From the NCBI RefSeq assembly GCF_031755915.1, contig NC_083388.1, positions 9,423,001 to 9,487,000 on the forward strand: a DNA stretch of 64,000 nucleotides. Reading direction: 5' to 3'. The notes under the pieces are model-generated. The model ran no database searches. It saw only the letters and a program-made list of their open reading frames with translations, and was not told where the DNA came from. This DNA is from Ziziphus jujuba. Its lineage: Eukaryota > Streptophyta > Magnoliopsida > Rosales > Rhamnaceae. The position numbers and the translations under genes are program-made. This document shows positions 50,900-63,270 of the stretch, piece after piece. Within the stretch, counting starts at the first letter, position 1, and the number at the start of each line of letters is the position of its first letter.

Positions 50900-51870
50900 A
50901 TTGTCTAAGCCCTCAATAATTTAACACTTATTTACCAAAACAATAATAATTTTAACACTTTAAAATAAAAAATAACATTAAAATTCATATCAAACAAAGC
51001 CCAAGAAGAAGACAATGATAATGACACATTGATGTGGAGAAAGTAACAGGTCATGTAGCTTCTTCTTTTTTCTTCTTCTAGGCCATATTATGTGGACCTA
51101 GTTGGTAAAAAGTTTGGGTTTCGAGCCATGACGAGGGAGTGATTGTGGGCCATTAAGAACAAAGTCACCATTTAATGCTTTGTGGACTTCTTCAGACACT
51201 ATAGCTTAATGCTACCCAACAAAGCAAAATTGTTACCCTTTTTTCCAATTTGTACACTTTATTGGATCCTCCTATCCGACCTCATCATGCTCCGCCTTGA
51301 AAACCTTTCTAAAATGACTATATTTCCCACCTTTTTTCTTCATATCCCTTATGTATCCCTGTAATTGGATTCCAATGTTTTGGGGGGCCTTAAAAGAAGC
51401 TATCTAGATATATATATATATATATATATTTTTTTTTTTTTCCCTTCATATCTTCTAAGTCCCTCACCATCTATTCATTTCAATTCTGTAAAGAAAGGAG
51501 CCTGAGAAAAAAAGAAATTAAATAATTTTTTAAGGGAATTGTTCATACTTTTAAACTATTCTGCAGATTGGGTAATACTGTCATTTTGGTGGACAGGTTC
51601 TGAACCTCATTTCTGGACTTTTCTATTTGTTTTTTATTTTAATTTCCTCTGGCTCTGGGGGTACAAAATGATTCTGTTTTCTCTTTCTAGTCAACAAAAC
51701 ACCCAAGAAAAGCAGAAAAACAGTGTCTCACAAATGATGACATCCCTTAGCTGATGATATTATTGTTAATTTCTTACTCTTTTTTGACTCTCTTTCTTTG
51801 TTTTTTACTGTCTGTCTTTCTCTCTTTTATCTTTTCCGATTGATGTGCTTGGACTCTTGAGCAAAGTAAA
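50900..51870. other. Upstream region of the At3g17950-like gene
   Basis: AT-rich DNA with a (TA)n tract at 51412-51430 followed by poly(T), and no supported gene. It should hold promoter elements for the gene that starts at 52094. Confidence 0.45.
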
Positions 51871-51877
51871 AAGCCCC

Positions 51878-51884
51878 TATATAG
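51878..51884 (+). promoter_or_regulatory. Candidate TATA box of the At3g17950-like gene
   Basis: TATATAG, 216 bases before the ATG at 52094, would put a start site near 51910 and a leader of about 185 bases. Confidence 0.45.
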
Positions 51885-52093
51885 AGTTTACCTTGTCAAA
51901 AAGATGAAAAACTGAATCATCCATGATCTATCAAACTGAAGCTTTTCTTTAGATCATAAACAGAAATCACAGCAAGGAAAATATTTGACAGTTTCTCTTA
52001 TTCACTTATTTATCTGGTACCTGAAATGACCTCATTGGGTTTTATCTGCTAGAAACCCATCAAACTCAGCTCTGCCCCAAGTACTTGCCAAAC

Positions 52094-53450
52094 ATGGCTC
52101 AGCAGGTTTTTTTTTTGTCTTCTGTCTCATTCTTTTGGATTTTACCTTCTGGGTTTTCTCTCAAATTTTGTTTTTCTTTCTGGGTTTCGTATGGTGTGGG
52201 TCTCCTGGTTTTTTCCTATAATTTCTCTGGTTTGTGGGACTAGCATTTCTTATCACATTGTTGTTGTTTTGTTTAGTATAGAGCGGGAAATAATGCTGGA
52301 AAATCTGTACATCATTTTTCTACTTTTTTTCTGATTGATATGATTGTAGGAAGAAGGTTGGCCTCTGGGTTTGCAGCCAATTAATGTAAGAGTCGGTTTG
52401 GGTAGAAACAATGATTTTTCTGGATCAGTTTCATTCAACACTTTAATCACCGGCTCTCCAACCTCTTCCACTGATTCTTCATCAGATTTAGATACAGAGG
52501 TCAGTCAGTAAAAATCTCAGATATTTGAGCTACAATTTTTGCCGCAGTACATTTTTGTAAGCCATTTTCTCTTTGATGGTTGTATTGGGATTTTTATTTT
52601 TTAGCAGTAAAAACCATCATATATATGACATGATTCTGATATACCTTTATTTTGTTTTTTATTACTTTGTTATCTTCATTTACAAAAATATGCTTCCCTC
52701 CGAAGAAAGAGTTTTAACTCATATGCCAGATGAAGAGAATTCTTTGTGATGTTGAAATATAACTGAGAGCATTGTCCTTTTCTTTGATGTCATTGTTTGC
52801 TTTAGAAGAAGAGGTTAAATGCTTGATTTAAAATAATAATAATTGATTCTTATCCTTTTTGGAATCAACAAAAACACTGAAAACACCATTTTTCTTGCTG
52901 CATTGGAAAGAATACCTTATGTAATACCCATGTCTAAGTTGGTGCTTTCTTAAGCTCTCTGTTCAATACATTCAAGTTGTATGTATATATATATATATAC
53001 GCACTGGCTGTTCATTAAATATTGGCCATTTTTAGAGTCTCTATACCTGACATGATTCTACTTGTGGTTTGTGTTTTCCCTGCCATTAGATAAAGAGTTT
53101 GACAGAATATGTTACCTAGAGCAACTCACTAGAGATTAGTTATTTGGATGTCAGTATTTCGGACTTAATATCTAGAAGTTGGTTTCCATACTAATTGTTG
53201 ATATATGCTTTTAACTTAATTGGAAAACATATATAGCTAGGTTCTTTTTTCCCCCTAGAAGTTGACCTATATTATACATATATATGGAGTTCGTCTATGT
53301 AGATCATGGATATTGAAGTCAGTTTTTGAAAAATCTATCGTCAATACTCTCACATGGAAACAAATATTGATGACGATTTTTTTTTTTTAAAATGTCAATA
53401 TCCATTATTCACATGCCAACCATCTGCATAGTAAAATTTTTCTATATATA

Positions 53451-53486
<36 letters not shown>

Positions 53487-54640
53487 CATGTAATTGTGAA
53501 AATTAAAAGGAGTTACAAAGCAAAATGTGTACGGACTGTATTGAAGGTCTATTGTTCATGTACAAGAAACCCCAATAGCAAGTGCTTAGGCAATGTTTTT
53601 AGGAGTCATATCGATGAGTGCAAGTGATGTGACTAAGTAACAATATTACTTATTTGGCTAAAGAAATGACTCGATTTACTTTAATAATTTATATGTAAAT
53701 AATAATCCATTAATAGCTTATATTTTATAAAAGTGTTATTGTTGCTGGCGTTGATTAAATAGAAGGTTATGGGTTTGCTTATGTAGCGGTGAATTTCATA
53801 TTGTTAAAAAAATAAACAAGTTGTCACATTACAGCGACCAATGCGTCACCAGACAAAAACGCTCTGTCTATAATTGCTAGTGGCCTTCTAAAATGGTTGT
53901 TGAAACTCTCTTAATATGAGATGCCAAATGCACCTTTTGAGTAATAAATTTTAAACACATCTAAACGTAGAAGTGAAAAGCTATTGAATTAATCTTTAAT
54001 AAAAAACCAATGTAGCTCAAAGAAAAAAAAGTTATGATTTTACACCCAATGTACGATTGTGGAAAGTTTTGAGTGGTAAAATGCAGAACTATTTGGCACA
54101 AAATCTCTCTCTCAAAGTACTATGCTTTTGGTTAATTTGCAGTCCACAGGATCTTTCTTCCATGATAAGAGCATCACACTTGGGAGCCTTATAGGTGTTA
54201 CCAGCATTCTAGAGCTGTCAAGAAAGTCACTTAGGGGAAGGAAAGCTGAAGATAATTGTAAAGAAAAGAAGAACAACAATGGGAAGTCTAGGATATGGTT
54301 TTTCTCTCTGTGCTCAAGGAACAGCACTGATGCTGAGATTGTGAACAACAATAATGGTCCATCACTTGGCCATTTTCTTGCAGTGGAGAGGAAAGCTGCC
54401 AATGAATGTAGAAGGAACCAAATGAGCCCTAACATCTATGGACCAGACGAGTTTTCTGTACCTCAGCACGTTTCAGAACCAAACTCGCTATTCGTTGATG
54501 GCCGAGTTGCTCCTCCTCGGTCAAGTCCATTGTGTAGTACGGAGGTTGAGAGGAGAATTAAAGATGCAGAATTGGAACATGGCATTGGACATGGGATTCC
54601 ATTGCTGTTCTCATGCATGTGTGGACAACACTCCCACTGA
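52094..54640 (+). CDS. Plant protein of unknown function, At3g17950-like (219 aa)
   Basis: Exons: 52094-52105, 52350-52499, 54143-54640; all junctions are phase 0 (CAG/GTTTTT, GAG/GTCAGT; acceptors TTGTAG and TTGCAG). The first coding exon is only 12 nt (MAQQ), followed by EEGWPLGLQPINVRVGL, then SFNTLITGSPTSSTDSSSDLDTE, and after the second intron STGSFFHDKSITLGSLIGV with ILELSRKSLRG. The rest carries a basic low-complexity stretch, FFSLCS, GPSLGHFLAVER, and ends LLFSCMCGQHSH. The layout matches a small plant-specific family I recall as At3g17950-like. No enzymatic motif, signal peptide or clear membrane span is seen; the Ser-rich region suggests phosphorylation. Function is unknown. Recognition of the family is from memory. 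Confidence 0.85.
53442..53487. repeat. (TA)n(TATG)n compound microsatellite in intron 2
   Basis: TA units followed by seven or so GTAT units, within the second intron of the At3g17950-like gene. Confidence 0.8.
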
Positions 54641-57600
54641 CTAAAACATTTGTCACAGTTCCTTTGTTATTATTATTTTTTTAATGTATCGGTGGGTAAT
54701 TGAATTTCATGTTGGTGGTATGAAATAATAAGAAAAAGGTATTTATTCAACTGCATTTCTTTAAGAGATTCTGAAACCTGTTCTGCATCTATGACATGAA
54801 TGAACCAGAAGCAGGTTTTCTTCTTTTTAATCCAAAATTACAATAAGGGTTAATGGGATAACTGGGTCATAACAATTGGTATCAGTTTGATCATAGCATT
54901 AGCTAGAGTAATTTGGAACATATGGATACATTTGTAAATTTGCAATATTCCTTACTGAACTATTAACTACTGTTTGAAAGCGCCTCCTCAAGATGGTGAA
55001 TAATGGTTCTGCTCTGCCAGTACTCTGCTAGCCTAAATCACTGTTAAATCACCATCTTATTGGGGTAAATTTCTAACGCTCCCGGAACATTATCCACCCC
55101 GCTCCCTCTCCTTTCTACAGGGATGGATCCTCACACATGTGGATCCAACGCCTGTGAGAGTGGGGAGTTGTGAGCAATAGATTTTTTGGTGTCACTGGTT
55201 ATTAGTCAGACATTATATATATATATATATATATATATAATTCCCATTTATCAATCTATTTATTGGAAATAACATATATCCGGCCTCTAATTTATATAGA
55301 CAAACACTCACACACACACACATTATTATGTATACGCTTGGAACCAAGCCAGACTGCAATACTTGGTACAAAATATCATGATATTGGAAACTACAAAATT
55401 TAAGACTATTTAAGAGATGGTTCACCGTTGAAGATGGTATCCTAAGTAGAATGGGTCCTACTACTAGCTGTTAATCTAATCTAAGACAGCATTGCTAGGT
55501 TTCTAGGCATGTTATTTGAGACCCCTATTTCATGGCTTTTTCCACCTGGGATTTTGAAAGCATCTTTTGGGATTTTCAAAAATTATGAAACATCGTTCAA
55601 TCATTATTTCTTTTTTGATTATCAACTTGAATATATATATATATATATATATATAAATTTTGTGATGGAAATGATTTATATTATATTATAATATAGATTT
55701 TAGTATTGACAATAATTTTTATCAATATTTATTTTTATGTGATAATATTTAAAAAAATTATTATCAAAATTAAAATCTGAATAATAAAAAATATAAATAT
55801 CTGTATTATAAATAAATCTTATATATAAATATACAAAGCGATAATAAAAAAAAGTGAAGAAAATAATAATAATAATAATAATTCCATATTACAAAAGGAA
55901 AGTAGGATGATCAAATTTTCAAACTTGTCACCTCAAAAGAAGGCAGGACCCATGACTCAGTTATGTAAAACAGGGTATTTAGTCAAGGGCGACGTATCTT
56001 CGGACTTTATCTTTCTTTTCAATGTTTTCTTGTTTTTTTATTTTTATTTTTATTTCATAGGATCAATATAAATCAAATGGAGTAGCTTCGCAGGTAAACC
56101 CAAAAAAAAAAAGTGTTATTCAACTAACAAGAATTGACATTATAAATTAAAAAGGAAAAAGAAAGATTTTATTTATTTATTTTTCTATTTTACCCCTTTT
56201 ATAAAGATAGTCTTTTTTTTTTTTTTTAATGGCTCCAGGAGGATTTGAATGTGAATAGCTGATATTTCTGCTCGTGATTATTCAAACTAATGGAAGAGAT
56301 TAATTTAAAACTATGACTGCCGGGCTAATTTTGCTTAGCTTATTAAACACGTTCACTAGATTCATGTGAATTTTTAACCCTTTTGATCGGATTTAAAAAA
56401 TAGAGAAATAAATTATATATATTTGTTAAGATCCCACGACAACGACTCATTCTAGATATTTCTCTCTAAGATTAGCTAAGCATTATAATATATAAATATC
56501 TATTTTGGTGGCTTTGACCATTCACTTGCCTCCTTAAAACAAGAAGATTTTAGCCAAAAATGAAAAATAAAAAAATATAAATTAGATAAAGAATTGAATG
56601 AAAATATCAAACAAATGCACCAGCTGTTGATCTTATTGTTATGAACTTGATGTGATGTGTATTTATACTATTATACATTTTTATGCAATATCTCAAACAA
56701 CCACAGACATAATATTTTGCCATTATCTGATATGACTCATTTATTCTTTCACATTTTCTGTCTAGAAAAAATAATTAAAATAAATATAAAATAAAGGGGA
56801 AAATGTTATTTATTATTATTATAATTCAGAAAGGGTGTTGTGACACTGTAATAGTTGTCTACACCTGCCTCAGGATCACCCCCCACATGTCCAAAATCTG
56901 AACCGTACAATGGTTTGAGTAGATCAAAGGGAACCACCTAGCATGATTCTACTCCAGTTGGAGAAATATAAGAATTAGAGTGGTCGAAGATGGACAGCAA
57001 GTCAGTAGGGTGTCAACATCAATAAGGGAGTAGAAAGATCAAAGCTTTTCAAAGCGTCCAAATCCATGCCATGGACGCCCATGACCATGCATTTTCTTTT
57101 ACGGAGATGGCTCTGAGTCTGTTGGGGATAAGAAAGAAAGGAACAAAAGGCTAAAAACTTATTTGGCACTTTTTTTCTGATAATAACTTATTTGGCACTT
57201 CTTAATGGGTAATGTATCCCCAATTTTATAGCTAACAAAGCAAAAGGCCAAGTAAAAGTGGACCCTACTCAGTAAGGTGGGCCTGCTTATTTTCTCGGCT
57301 TTTCACTCACTCATAAGCCTGGATTTCAATCCACGTGTCAACATCATGTCATATCATTTTGATTGTGTTCCCACCATAATGCCCTGGTAGGTGATCCATC
57401 TGACTTATCTACATTGTGTAAAAGATTGGGGCCAATTGTACGCCACTACCCCCAAATTATTAATAGCACCACAAAGAAAACCAAACACAAGACAGCATGA
57501 CCACCAAAAGTATTAACAGGACTTCTCATTTTTCCAAAATACTGAAAAAAAAAAAAAAAAAGCGGAGAATTTTATGCACCCAATTGTTATTAAATTTGTA

Positions 57601-58137
57601 TAAATAATGGAAAGTATAAAATTAATATAAAATATATCTCATTGAAAGAGATGGACAATGGTGAGAGAGTTAAAGCTTTCAGACCATACTTCGACACATT
57701 CCGAGGAGGTTTGCTAACTCCGCTAAAGCAGCCAATGAAGAATGTTGAATTTTTATTTTCAACAAGAAAAGAATTTCCTTAAAACATTTTTTTTTTCGAT
57801 TCTTTTTCCTTTTCGACTTCAATTTGGCTCTCCTAAACAGACCCTCTCACAAAAATTACCAAGTTCTCCTTCAATATGAAGTAAACAAATATTACAACAT
57901 TGACCCACACAACTGAACTCAACCACCCCTCAGCCTTGCAAACGCTGCAACTCACTTCTTTCAGCTTATTTCCCAAATATACATAATGGATGATGATCAT
58001 ACCAGATGGATCAGGCACTCATATACGAATTCTCCAATTTTTTCTAATCTCTCTCCTCTATTTCCTCCCTTACAAAGAAAGCAAAATCCTTGATCACAAA
58101 ATGTAATACTTTTTGATAGCCAAATAGCAAGAAGTTA
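54641..58137. other. Intergenic region between convergent genes
   Basis: Lies between the 3' ends of the plus-strand At3g17950-like gene and the minus-strand XBAT31-like gene, so it contains both 3' UTRs. Visible: (TA)n at 55216-55239 and 55633-55654, (AAT)n near 55866, a small repeated phrase ACTTATTTGGCACTT at 57158 and 57186, and an A19 tract near 57546. No gene supported. Confidence 0.5.
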
Positions 58138-61120
58138 TCAAGGCTTGTCAGCCCACTCATTCTCAGCAGCAATCCTTCCTGAGCTGCGGCCACCGATCTT
58201 TCCAAAAGAGCCCATTGCCGATAACCCCTTGAAACTGCTGCTACCCTCATTGCTGAAGTTTCGGGACCTCTTCAACTTCTTTATCTTGGACGAACAGTTA
58301 TCACCGATATCATGCTCTGCATCATCGTAAGTTTTAATCTTTGCAACAACCAACCGGGCAATCGTACTTCGACAAAATGGGCAAACTGGTGGGGTTAGGC
58401 ACGCTGTCGTTGGGTTGGGCTTGTTGTGGCAGCAGAGGGCTAGGGTGCACTGAGCACACATTTGATGGCCACAGTCCTGAACTTCAATCGTGCAAACTTG
58501 CTCAAAACATATGCAGCATAACTCTGAATCGCTTCCCTGCATTAAACAATGTTCTTGTTCAGAGCTTTACTCCAATCGCATAAAAGAATCTACGAAAACT
58601 GTCCAAGCGGTTGGCAGGGCTGCGAATTTTATAGAAACTTAACTTTATTGGAAAATTGACCCTAAAGAATTCCAAGGAAATAATGGGGACAAGACCTAAA
58701 GTCCAAAGACAACTTGCAAATCAAGTACAAAAAATTTCCAAAACCGAGCAGGGTCAAAAAATTTCCAAAACTGAGCAGGGTTAATTTACTTTTGCCAAAG
58801 AAGCCGTAAACATTGTTAAGATGAAGCTAGGATGCCAAATTGAAATTTATTTCTAGAAATTGGGGGACCAAGGCCAAAAGGTAGCATATCAAGCAAAGAC
58901 AAGATAGTACAGCTCTATCTTGAAGCGAAAAAAAGCAATCATTGAGATATGGTCCAGGTCCCATACAAGACTTATTGCGGAAATAAATTTGAGAAAATTA
59001 AATTTCAAATTAATGAACATCTTAAAATATAAAAATGGCCAAACGATTTTCTTCTTTGAAGTGTTTTAACTTCTATAATAAAATAATCATCTGTAGTGAA
59101 AAGAGAAAATGAAGGCTTAGGGTATCAAACATGACTAACTACCTACTCAAATGAAGCATCTTTTCAGGAATGGATAGATGGGAAATTACCTCAGACATAT
59201 TATCATCGACCCCTGCATCAGAATGACATGGAGAAGGAAGGGAGAAAGCAGTTCCCTTCAGGATGTTCTTCTCCCTCTCTCTGTTAGCCTCCATTAAAGC
59301 ATGTTCTAATAGTTCTTTTGCCTCCTGGTTAAGCTCGCTAATGAACTTCAAAGGTGAGGGCCAGACAAGAGGCTCTGCCGAGGACGGATTTAATAAGGCT
59401 GCACATGCTCCATGTTTGCGCTTCAGAGCAACCATGTATGGTATCCTCCTGTACATACGCAACAACACAGCGTGTTAAATTCAAGAAGTTTCTACAATCA
59501 AGTAGAAGAGCATAATAACAGTCAAAATTGTGAAGAATATAAATAAGATAATTTAAACAAATGTTTGATCCCCTTGGCAATATGATCCAGTAGGAATTCT
59601 TTCAATAAGGCTACCAGAGACTCAAGTACAATACTCACAAATAAAATGACAGATTTCCCAAGATATTAACTTTGGAAAAGATCATCCAGACAAGACAGTA
59701 AAAGGATCCCAAGTTCCACTCTAGAGATCCATCTACAATTGTTTACTACCAAATATTATATCAATCAAATAATCTTTTGGTTTCCCAATCTAAAGGAAAT
59801 TGAAATATACCCAGATGAATCTCTTTGAAGACGATCAGCACCCCATGCCAACAGCTCTCGGATGCATTCCATAGATCCCCCTCTGGCTGCCAAATGAAGA
59901 GGAGTGCTTCCTGGGCAGCTGTATAAAGCAACTTATCAATCTACAAATGAAATTAACTCCATTAATAAATCAAGATCACAGAGTCTGGTAAAATTTATTA
60001 CCCATATCCACCAGTTGAAGCACAAGGAAGAGCTCCATTGTCTAATAGAATATGTACACATTCAGGTCGTCTTTGACGAGCTGCCAAGTGCAACGGTGTT
60101 GCTCCTCTACCATCTCTAATATTCACAAATCGAGCAAATCCCCTGAAATTAGAATCCAACGGAAATCATGTTACAGAACATCCAACAAGGCGGATCAGTT
60201 AAAGAGAAGACCAAATCCATTCAGAGAGAGGGTAAACGAAAAAGATCACTCACCAAGAAACAGCAACAGGGCTAGAATGAGCAGCAGAAAGAAAAGTCTG
60301 GAGGCAATCGGAATGGCCATAGTACGCAGCATAATGCAAGCAGGTTCTTCCGTGAAGCGAGTCAAACATCAAAATCTGGAAGATAATCCACATTATTGTT
60401 GCATGAAAACTCATTATTTGGACAAAAAGTCGAAAAATCTTAAAGATACAAAAACTGGGAATTTCACATACATTTGCTCCAACTTCAATGAGCTTCTTTA
60501 CGCACGAGATCTTGCCATGCATTGCAGCCAACATTAGAGGAGTCTGAACCATTCGCAACCAGAAAAAGCAAAAAACCCAACTAGAAAGAGTCAATCAAAA
60601 CCGAAACCACAAAGATCAAACATTTTCCAGGAAACAGAGTAAGGCAATTTCACAATATTACCTGCTTGTGACGATTCAACACGTCGGGATTAACAGATCG
60701 CTCTAAAAGCATAGAGAGAATCTGAAAAGCACCCAACAACCAAAAACCAAAAAAAATCAAAAACCCAGAAAAGTTCATCAATCAAAAAACACAAAGAATC
60801 CACCAAACATCTTAATTTCCAAAACCCATTTCCACAAATCCAAAAAAAAGGGGAAAAAAAAAACCTTTATTTCCCAAAACAAAAAGAGAAAAAAACCCGC
60901 CGAATTCGCTAAAAGAAGTAAAGAAATGAATGAACCGAACCTCGATCTGTCCATTAGCAGAGGCTATATGAAGAGCAGTCTGGCGATCGTAGACAGTGGA
61001 TTGTTGCAGAAGAGCTGGGTCTCTCTCAAGCAAAGCTTCAACTGTCTCAAGGTCCCCAAACTGTACAGCACTGAACAACCCATGTTCATGGCTTCCCCTG
61101 CAACTCAGCCCCTGACCCAT
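58138..61120 (-). CDS. XBAT31: E3 ubiquitin-protein ligase XBAT31-like (ankyrin repeats + RING), complete
   Basis: Plant XB3-family RING-type E3 ligase. Eight exons: 61120-60941, 60721-60662, 60543-60472, 60375-60254, 60142-60002, 59918-59811, 59448-59190, 58536-58138; phases all join, giving 446 aa. The N-terminus MGQGLSC fits N-myristoylation with a nearby palmitoylatable Cys, so membrane attachment is likely. Ankyrin repeats fill residues ~10-240 (TVYDRQTALHIASANGQIE, TPLMLAAMHGKISCVKKL, RTCLHYAAYYGHSDCL, ATPLHLAARQRRPECVHILL, STPLHLAARGGSMECIRELL). A conserved block, NPSSAEPLVWPSPLKFI, follows. The C3HC4-type RING has C321-x2-C324, C336-x-H338-x2-C341-x2-C344 and C366-x2-C369. The Ser/Lys-rich tail ends GRIAAENEWADKP. 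Order, length and tail match Arabidopsis XBAT31 as I recall it. No damage seen. Confidence 0.95.
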
Positions 61121-61200
61121 CTTTTTTCCTTCTTTCTATACTCTCTCTCTCTCTCTCTCTCGCTCTCTCTCTCTCTAATGTTAATGAGAGGGAGCGCACT

Positions 61201-61296
61201 TCACCACCGGTCTCCGGCAAGGCGCTCCAACTCTATCGTGCGCCACCTTCCCCTGAAGGTGGTGGCCAAGATGGCTCTACGCTGAAAAGCTCGCAT
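61201..61296 (-). other. Possible upstream ORF (31 aa) before the XBAT31-like gene
   Basis: Minus strand ATG at 61296 to TGA at 61201, ending 80 bases before the main ATG. The product is Arg-rich (starts MRAFQRRAILATTFRGRWRT). It would be translated only if transcription starts upstream of 61296. A CATAAATG sequence at the same place could instead be a TATA element with a start site inside the frame. Confidence 0.3.
61243..61262 (-). repeat. Perfect 8-bp hairpin in the XBAT31-like leader
   Basis: CCACCTTC and GAAGGTGG (exact reverse complements) around a 4-base loop. A compact GC-rich stem about 120 bases before the main ATG and inside the possible uORF. Confidence 0.6.
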
Positions 61297-61506
61297 TTAT
61301 GTACTCCTCCTTTAGTCTAGAGAGAGAAAGCCCAACACTTTGGAAGATAGAGAAACAGAGAGAGAAAGAAAGAGCGTATCGGAGTTTGGAGCTGCCCGTT
61401 GAGAGTGTGTGGAGCTGACCGTGTCAGCTCTGGGAAGTTACGGGGTCTGACTTCGGGCAGCAGTCAGATATTTTTCGGGCCGTTAGATTCCGTGAGCTGT
61501 ACAAAA

Positions 61507-61535
61507 TGGGCCAACTAGGCCACCCCGATGACGTC
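61507..61535. promoter_or_regulatory. TGGGCC and TGACGTC elements upstream of the XBAT31-like gene
   Basis: TGGGCCA at 61507-61513 (site II/TCP type) and TGACGTC at 61529-61535 (ACGT core, bZIP/TGA type), about 390-415 bases upstream of the ATG. Motifs are seen; function is inferred. Confidence 0.45.
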
Positions 61536-62108
61536 GGACCGGGTTTTCGTCTTTGAAAAAAAACCCGGTTTAATTTTAAATAGATCTTGTCCGTTAAAAT
61601 TTCACTGCTTTCACACTGTTTCTCTTCCAGCCGTTGGATTTTTGGATCGTTAAATATGGAAATTTATTATGTGGAAAAAATATCTAATTATTAGTTTTAA
61701 TTTTACACGACTACTTTTACTTTTCTTATTTCCTGACCGGGACCGTTTGGTTGCATTTTTATTTATCCAATAAGATTGTGACAGCTTGGTTTAAATTTAA
61801 TATGAATTTACTTAATTGCCCTTTACCTGTCGGGCTGAAAAAAGAAAAAAAAAAGAAAAAAAAAAAAAGACTGTGACTGACTATTCTCAGAATTTTTTTA
61901 ACCATTCATATTTGGCCGCAAACACAAAGTTCAGCCTTCGAACGTTCATCGTTTTACCCAAAAATTGATATTAGCCTCCTTGCTTTACACGTAGAGTCTT
62001 TCCCTGCATTCTCTGTGTGTTTTTTTTTTTTTTTTTTTTTTTTGGAAAGTTCAAAATTACATTATTTTCAAAAGACAAATAATCACGGGCAAAAAGAACA
62101 AAAAGGAC

Positions 62109-62109
62109 A

Positions 62110-62179
<70 letters not shown>

Positions 62180-62180
62180 T
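62109..62180. repeat. (TAA)n microsatellite, about 24 units
   Basis: 72 bases of uninterrupted ATA repeats, the longest perfect trinucleotide array in the window. Confidence 0.9.
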
Positions 62181-63213
62181 GAGAGTTGCCTAATTCACTA
62201 TATAATATAATTTATAGTTTTGAATAATTTGGACCATGATATAAATTTTAAAAAAAAAAAAAAAAAAAAGATTTATTCTCTTTCTTAATAAGTAAAATTT
62301 ACATTATTTTCTTGAAAATTTTAATTTGTTATGAGTGGAAAAAAAATAAATAGAAAGCTGGACGTTATGACTTGCAAGTAATTGAAACCATCCGGGTACT
62401 GTGTTCTATACAAATTTAGTAAGCAAATAAATACAAATTTTACATAATAGGAATTTTTGAATAATTGTGCCAGAATAACTAAAAATTAAAATGTAGGACA
62501 AACTAAAATTTGTAAGTAATAAGGTCATTATTTTTCTAACAAAAAAAAAGGGGTCATTATTTATCCCTTTTTTTTTTTGGTTTTAAAAATAGGTCACTAT
62601 TTCCTTTTTCAAGTGAAAAGAAAAGTTGCACATTTTTTCTTCAATCTTGTACGACAAAAAAAAAAAAAAAAAAAAACTTTAGTACATAATATTGTGTTCA
62701 TATCCAATCAGTTACTTGTTCCAAAGACAAAAAAATTGCCTAAAATAGGAATTGGGCTAGGGAAAGTGGTATATGCAAACGATAACTTAATTCCTTAACC
62801 TTATCATTTGAATAGTTGTTGTTGAGTTTCTATGAAGTTGGATAAAAAGAGAAAAATAAAAATTTCTATGAGCAACTTAATTAATTAATATAATATAAGA
62901 TAAGGGTTCTAAGATTTAATAATTTTTATTATTTTTTTTTACCATAAAATGAAAAATATTTTTGTTCAAAAAATTAAATGAAAATTTTGGCCTAATCCAA
63001 TATCGAATAAAAAAAATAAAAGTTAAAAATTTTATATCCATGGATGATTTAACTTTTTATTATCTTATCCCTTTTTATCCAATGTTGGAATTGACCATAT
63101 TAATACGCAAGATTATTTATAAAAAATATTGGTAAAAAACTTTGGTACATGGAAATGAAATGATTTTATATAAATCTTAAGTTCTTTGAAGAAGCATTCT
63201 TGCCTGCTTTTGG

Positions 63214-63270
63214 TAGAGGAATCACTTTTTTTTTTTTTTTTTTTTTATGGGTAAATGATAGAGGAATCAC
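63214..63270 (-). mobile_element. Minimal poly(A) retroposition scar with 12-bp target duplication
   Basis: TAGAGGAATCAC at 63214-63225 is repeated exactly at 63259-63270. Between them are T21 and twelve bases (ATGGGTAAATGA). On the minus strand this is a 12-base 3' end followed by a poly(A) tail inside a perfect target duplication, as left by an extremely 5'-truncated SINE/LINE copy. Confidence 0.7.

Noticed and set aside
50867..50912. T17 tract with GTCTAA on both sides as a third retroposition scar
   Set aside because: Only a 6-bp direct repeat, too short to separate from chance.
60052..60537. 161-aa plus-strand ORF
   Set aside because: Antisense shadow spanning exons and introns of the XBAT31-like gene.
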